NCBI RefSeq assembly: GCF_905175385.1
Contig: NZ_HG992749.1
Span: 1,364,001-1,428,000, forward strand
Direction of reading: 5' to 3'
Source: Vibrio sp. B1FLJ16
GTDB taxonomy: Bacteria; Pseudomonadota; Gammaproteobacteria; Enterobacterales; Vibrionaceae
DNA length: 64,000 bases
The position numbers and the translations under genes were made by a program. The first letter of the stretch is position 1. Every line of letters begins with the position of its first letter. The notes beneath the pieces are model-generated. The model did no database searches. It was not told the origin of the DNA and saw nothing but the letters and a program-made list of their open reading frames with translations. Shown here piece after piece: positions 61,810 to 64,000 of the stretch.

Positions 61810-63237
61810 ATGGAACAGATAAAAAACAAAAGCCTTCTTTCGTTCATGGCAGCGAGTGAAGCGCAGGGTACTGCAGTAACGAACCCAGCCACTGGCGAGG
61901 TTCTTGGTTATGCGCCAGTAACGACAGAAAACGATATTCTTGACGGTATTGAGCGCGCAAGTGTTGCGCAAAAAGAGTGGGCAGCGCTACCAGCAAAAAC
62001 ACGTTCTGGCTTGCTTAACCGTTGGTACCAACTTCTATTAGAAAATAAAGAAGACCTTGGTCGTCTGATGACTTTAGAGCAAGGTAAACCATTAGCAGAG
62101 GCTCAGGGTGAAGTACTTTACGGTGCCAGCTTTATTGAATGGTTTGCCGAAGAAGCTAAACGCACTTACGGTGATACCATTCCTGCGCCGAGCGCAGACA
62201 AACGTATTGTCACCATCAAGCAACCAATTGGCGTTGCATGTGCAATCACGCCATGGAATTTCCCAATCGCGATGATCACACGTAAAGCGGGTCCTGCATT
62301 AGCTGCTGGCTGTAGTTTTATTGTGAAACCATCTGAAGCAACGCCGTTTTCTGCCTTTGCAGTGGCGGAGCTCGCTTACCAGGCAGGAATCCCTCGCGAT
62401 GTGCTGCAAGTGGTGCTTGGTGAAAGCTCACGTCAGGTAGGTGGCATTTTTACTTCACATCCACTGATTCGTAAGTTGTCTTTCACTGGTTCTACTCAAG
62501 TGGGTAGTGTGCTGATGCAGCAAAGTGCGGGTGACATCAAACGTACGTCGATGGAACTGGGTGGCAACGCACCGTTTATTGTATTTGACGACGCTGATAT
62601 CGATGCGGCGGTGACAGGCGCTATCGCTTCTAAATTCCGTAACGCAGGCCAAACATGTGTCTGTGCTAACCGCTTTTATGTACACAGCAAAGTGTATGAC
62701 GAGTTTGTTGCCAAGTTTGATGTGGCTGTTCAACAGCTTAAAGTTGGTAATGGCTTAGAAGAGGGCGTGAATATTGGCCCTGTGATCAGCGAATCTGCAA
62801 AGCAAGGCATTCAAGCGCTTATTGACGGCGCTATCGAGCAAGGTGCTAAGCCAGTGTCTGAGCTAAAAGAACTGGATGGCCTTTTCATGCAGCCTGTGGT
62901 GCTAAAAGACGTCACTCACGACATGAAGATTGTCTCTGAGGAGATCTTCGGCCCTGTTGCGCCAGTTATCCGCTTTGATAATGACGAACAGCTTATCGAA
63001 ATGGCCAACGATACTATCTACGGCCTTGCATCTTACTTCTACAGCCAAAACATTCACCGCGTATGGAAGATTGCAGAAGCGCTGGAATACGGCATGGTGG
63101 GTATCAACGAAGGCTTAATCTCTACTGAAGTGGCTCCTTTTGGCGGTGTTAAACAGTCCGGTATCGGACGTGAAGGTGCGAAACAAGGTATTGATGAGTA
63201 CATGGACGTGAAATACCTCTGCTTTGGTGGCAACTAA
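61810..63237 (+). CDS. gabD: Succinate-semialdehyde dehydrogenase
   Basis: A 475-residue aldehyde dehydrogenase of the GabD branch, oxidising succinate semialdehyde to succinate. The site residues lie in TSMELGGNAPFIVFDDADID (Glu) and KFRNAGQTCVCANRFYVHSK (two Cys, as in GabD), with ITPWNFPIAMITRKAGPALA for NADP. AAGGAAT fixes the ATG at 61810; a longer frame from 61735 has no homologous look. Followed 14 bases later by gabT. Confidence 0.93.
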   Translation: MEQIKNKSLLSFMAASEAQGTAVTNPATGEVLGYAPVTTENDILDGIERASVAQKEWAALPAKTRSGLLNRWYQLLLENKEDLGRLMTLEQGKPLAEAQGEVLYGASFIEWFAEEAKRTYGDTIPAPSADKRIVTIKQPIGVACAITPWNFPIAMITRKAGPALAAGCSFIVKPSEATPFSAFAVAELAYQAGIPRDVLQVVLGESSRQVGGIFTSHPLIRKLSFTGSTQVGSVLMQQSAGDIKRTSMELGGNAPFIVFDDADIDAAVTGAIASKFRNAGQTCVCANRFYVHSKVYDEFVAKFDVAVQQLKVGNGLEEGVNIGPVISESAKQGIQALIDGAIEQGAKPVSELKELDGLFMQPVVLKDVTHDMKIVSEEIFGPVAPVIRFDNDEQLIEMANDTIYGLASYFYSQNIHRVWKIAEALEYGMVGINEGLISTEVAPFGGVKQSGIGREGAKQGIDEYMDVKYLCFGGN

Positions 63238-63251
63238 TTAAGGATAAAACA

Positions 63252-64000
63252 ATGACAAACAAACAACTACAAGAAAGAAGAAGCCAAGTAATTGCTCAAG
63301 GCATGGGCGCTCTGTACCCACTTTACGTTGAGAAAGCAGAAAATGCGCACGTATGGGATATCGAAGGTAACAAATACATCGACTTCGCAGCTGGCATTGC
63401 GGTAACCAACACTGGTCACTCTAACAAACGCATCACCGAAGCAGTAAAAGCTCAGTTGGATAATTTCTCTCACACCTGTGCGATGGTTACACCTTATGCA
63501 TCATTTGTTGAACTGGCTGAAAAGCTGACAGAACTTGCACCCGGTGAAACTAAGAAGAAAGCAATCTTCCTGACGACAGGTGCAGAAGCGGTAGAAAACG
63601 CAGTAAAAGTGGCGCGCGCTCATACAGGTCGCAGCGGCGTGATTGCATTTAAAGGCGGTTTCCACGGCCGTACCAACATGACAATGGGCCTAACGGGTAA
63701 AGTTGCGCCATACAAAGCAGGCTTTGGTCCGTTCCCGAACGAAATTTACCATGCACCTTACCCAAATGCGTTCCACGGCATCAGCGTTGAGCAAAGCTTA
63801 CAAGCGATTGACGATCTGTTTGCCTGTGATATCGAACCGTCACGTGTTGCAGCGATTATCTTCGAACCGGTACAAGGTGAGGGTGGTTTCTACAAGGCGC
63901 CTGAAGCATTTGCACAAGGTTTGCGTCAGCTGTGTGATAAGCACGGTATCATGTTGATTGCAGATGAGATCCAGACTGGCTTTGCTCGTACGGGTAAAAT
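63252..64000 (+). CDS. gabT: 4-aminobutyrate aminotransferase (3' truncated by window edge)
   Basis: The frame is open to the window end (249 codons of an expected ~425). It starts MTNKQLQERRSQVIAQGMGA, and the class III aminotransferase text follows: VWDIEGNKYIDFAAGIAVTN, FLTTGAEAVENAVKVARAHT, FKGGFHGRTNMTMGLTGK and IIFEPVQGEGGFYKAPEAFA then MLIADEIQTGFARTGK. The PLP-binding Lys lies beyond the window. It moves the GABA amino group to 2-oxoglutarate, giving succinate semialdehyde for GabD. AAGGAT precedes the ATG. Confidence 0.93.
   Translation, partial: MTNKQLQERRSQVIAQGMGALYPLYVEKAENAHVWDIEGNKYIDFAAGIAVTNTGHSNKRITEAVKAQLDNFSHTCAMVTPYASFVELAEKLTELAPGETKKKAIFLTTGAEAVENAVKVARAHTGRSGVIAFKGGFHGRTNMTMGLTGKVAPYKAGFGPFPNEIYHAPYPNAFHGISVEQSLQAIDDLFACDIEPSRVAAIIFEPVQGEGGFYKAPEAFAQGLRQLCDKHGIMLIADEIQTGFARTGK

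Noticed and set aside
1..64000. CRISPR array, prophage or insertion sequence
   Set aside because: No regularly spaced repeats, no phage structural genes and no transposase frame in any of the six frames.

Overview
This is a chromosomal window from a gammaproteobacterium, almost certainly a Vibrio. The pheT / ihfA / relV neighbourhood, the long cytidine deaminase beside an LrgA/LrgB pair, the AguA/AguB-Puu polyamine genes and the short Vibrio-type inverted-repeat elements all point there. GC content is moderate. I see no rRNA, tRNA, CRISPR array, prophage, integrase, transposase or integron attC-like site. The sequence enters inside pheT and leaves inside gabT.

Region 1 (1-11 kb) is housekeeping: pheT, an AEC transporter, ihfA, the small alarmone synthetase relV, tpm, purT with a PurR-type operator, cdd, a LrgB/LrgA pair and sbcB. 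Region 2 (11-18.3 kb) is a run of small, mostly single genes: glyoxalase-fold proteins, a CYTH/CyaB protein, an RRM protein, a YkgJ-type metal-binding protein, a TetR/HPP divergon, a DJ-1 protein, a racemase and acetyltransferases. Two of these genes are broken: the HPP gene by a frameshift at a T8 tract, and a GNAT gene by an in-frame amber codon.

Region 3 (18.3-40 kb) is the most unusual part, a carbohydrate or polyol catabolic island. It encodes a ribose-type ABC importer (one permease is frameshifted at an A8/T8 tract), a SorC-family regulator, an aldo/keto reductase, a GlpD-like FAD dehydrogenase, a DhnA/LsrF-type aldolase, an FGGY kinase, an iron alcohol dehydrogenase, a CoA-acylating-type aldehyde dehydrogenase, a 1519-residue secreted di-heme multidomain protein, two paralogous IclR regulators and an SMP-30-type lactonase. 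The layout recalls both lsr and ery loci but matches neither, and the substrate is unknown. Repeated palindromes (GATAC-N5-GTATC and GTGAA-N6-TTCAC) tie its promoters together.

Region 4 (40-52 kb) holds an amino-acid ABC transporter and another set of small orphan genes (VOC, GNAT, GFA, TauE, YjdM/PhnA, ACT), plus an amidohydrolase lipoprotein. Region 5 (52-64 kb) is a polyamine cluster encoding every step from agmatine to succinate: AguA, AguB, PuuA, PuuB, PuuC, PuuD, GabT and GabD. The PuuR regulator and an NhaC-family transporter go with it.

Three copies of a ~165-180 bp palindromic repeat, one divergent relative with different ends and one 265 bp inverted-repeat element lie in intergenic DNA. 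Several sit inside transcription units: the purT leader, an ABC operon, and between puuA and the NhaC-family gene. All calls were made by reading the sequence; no database search was run.
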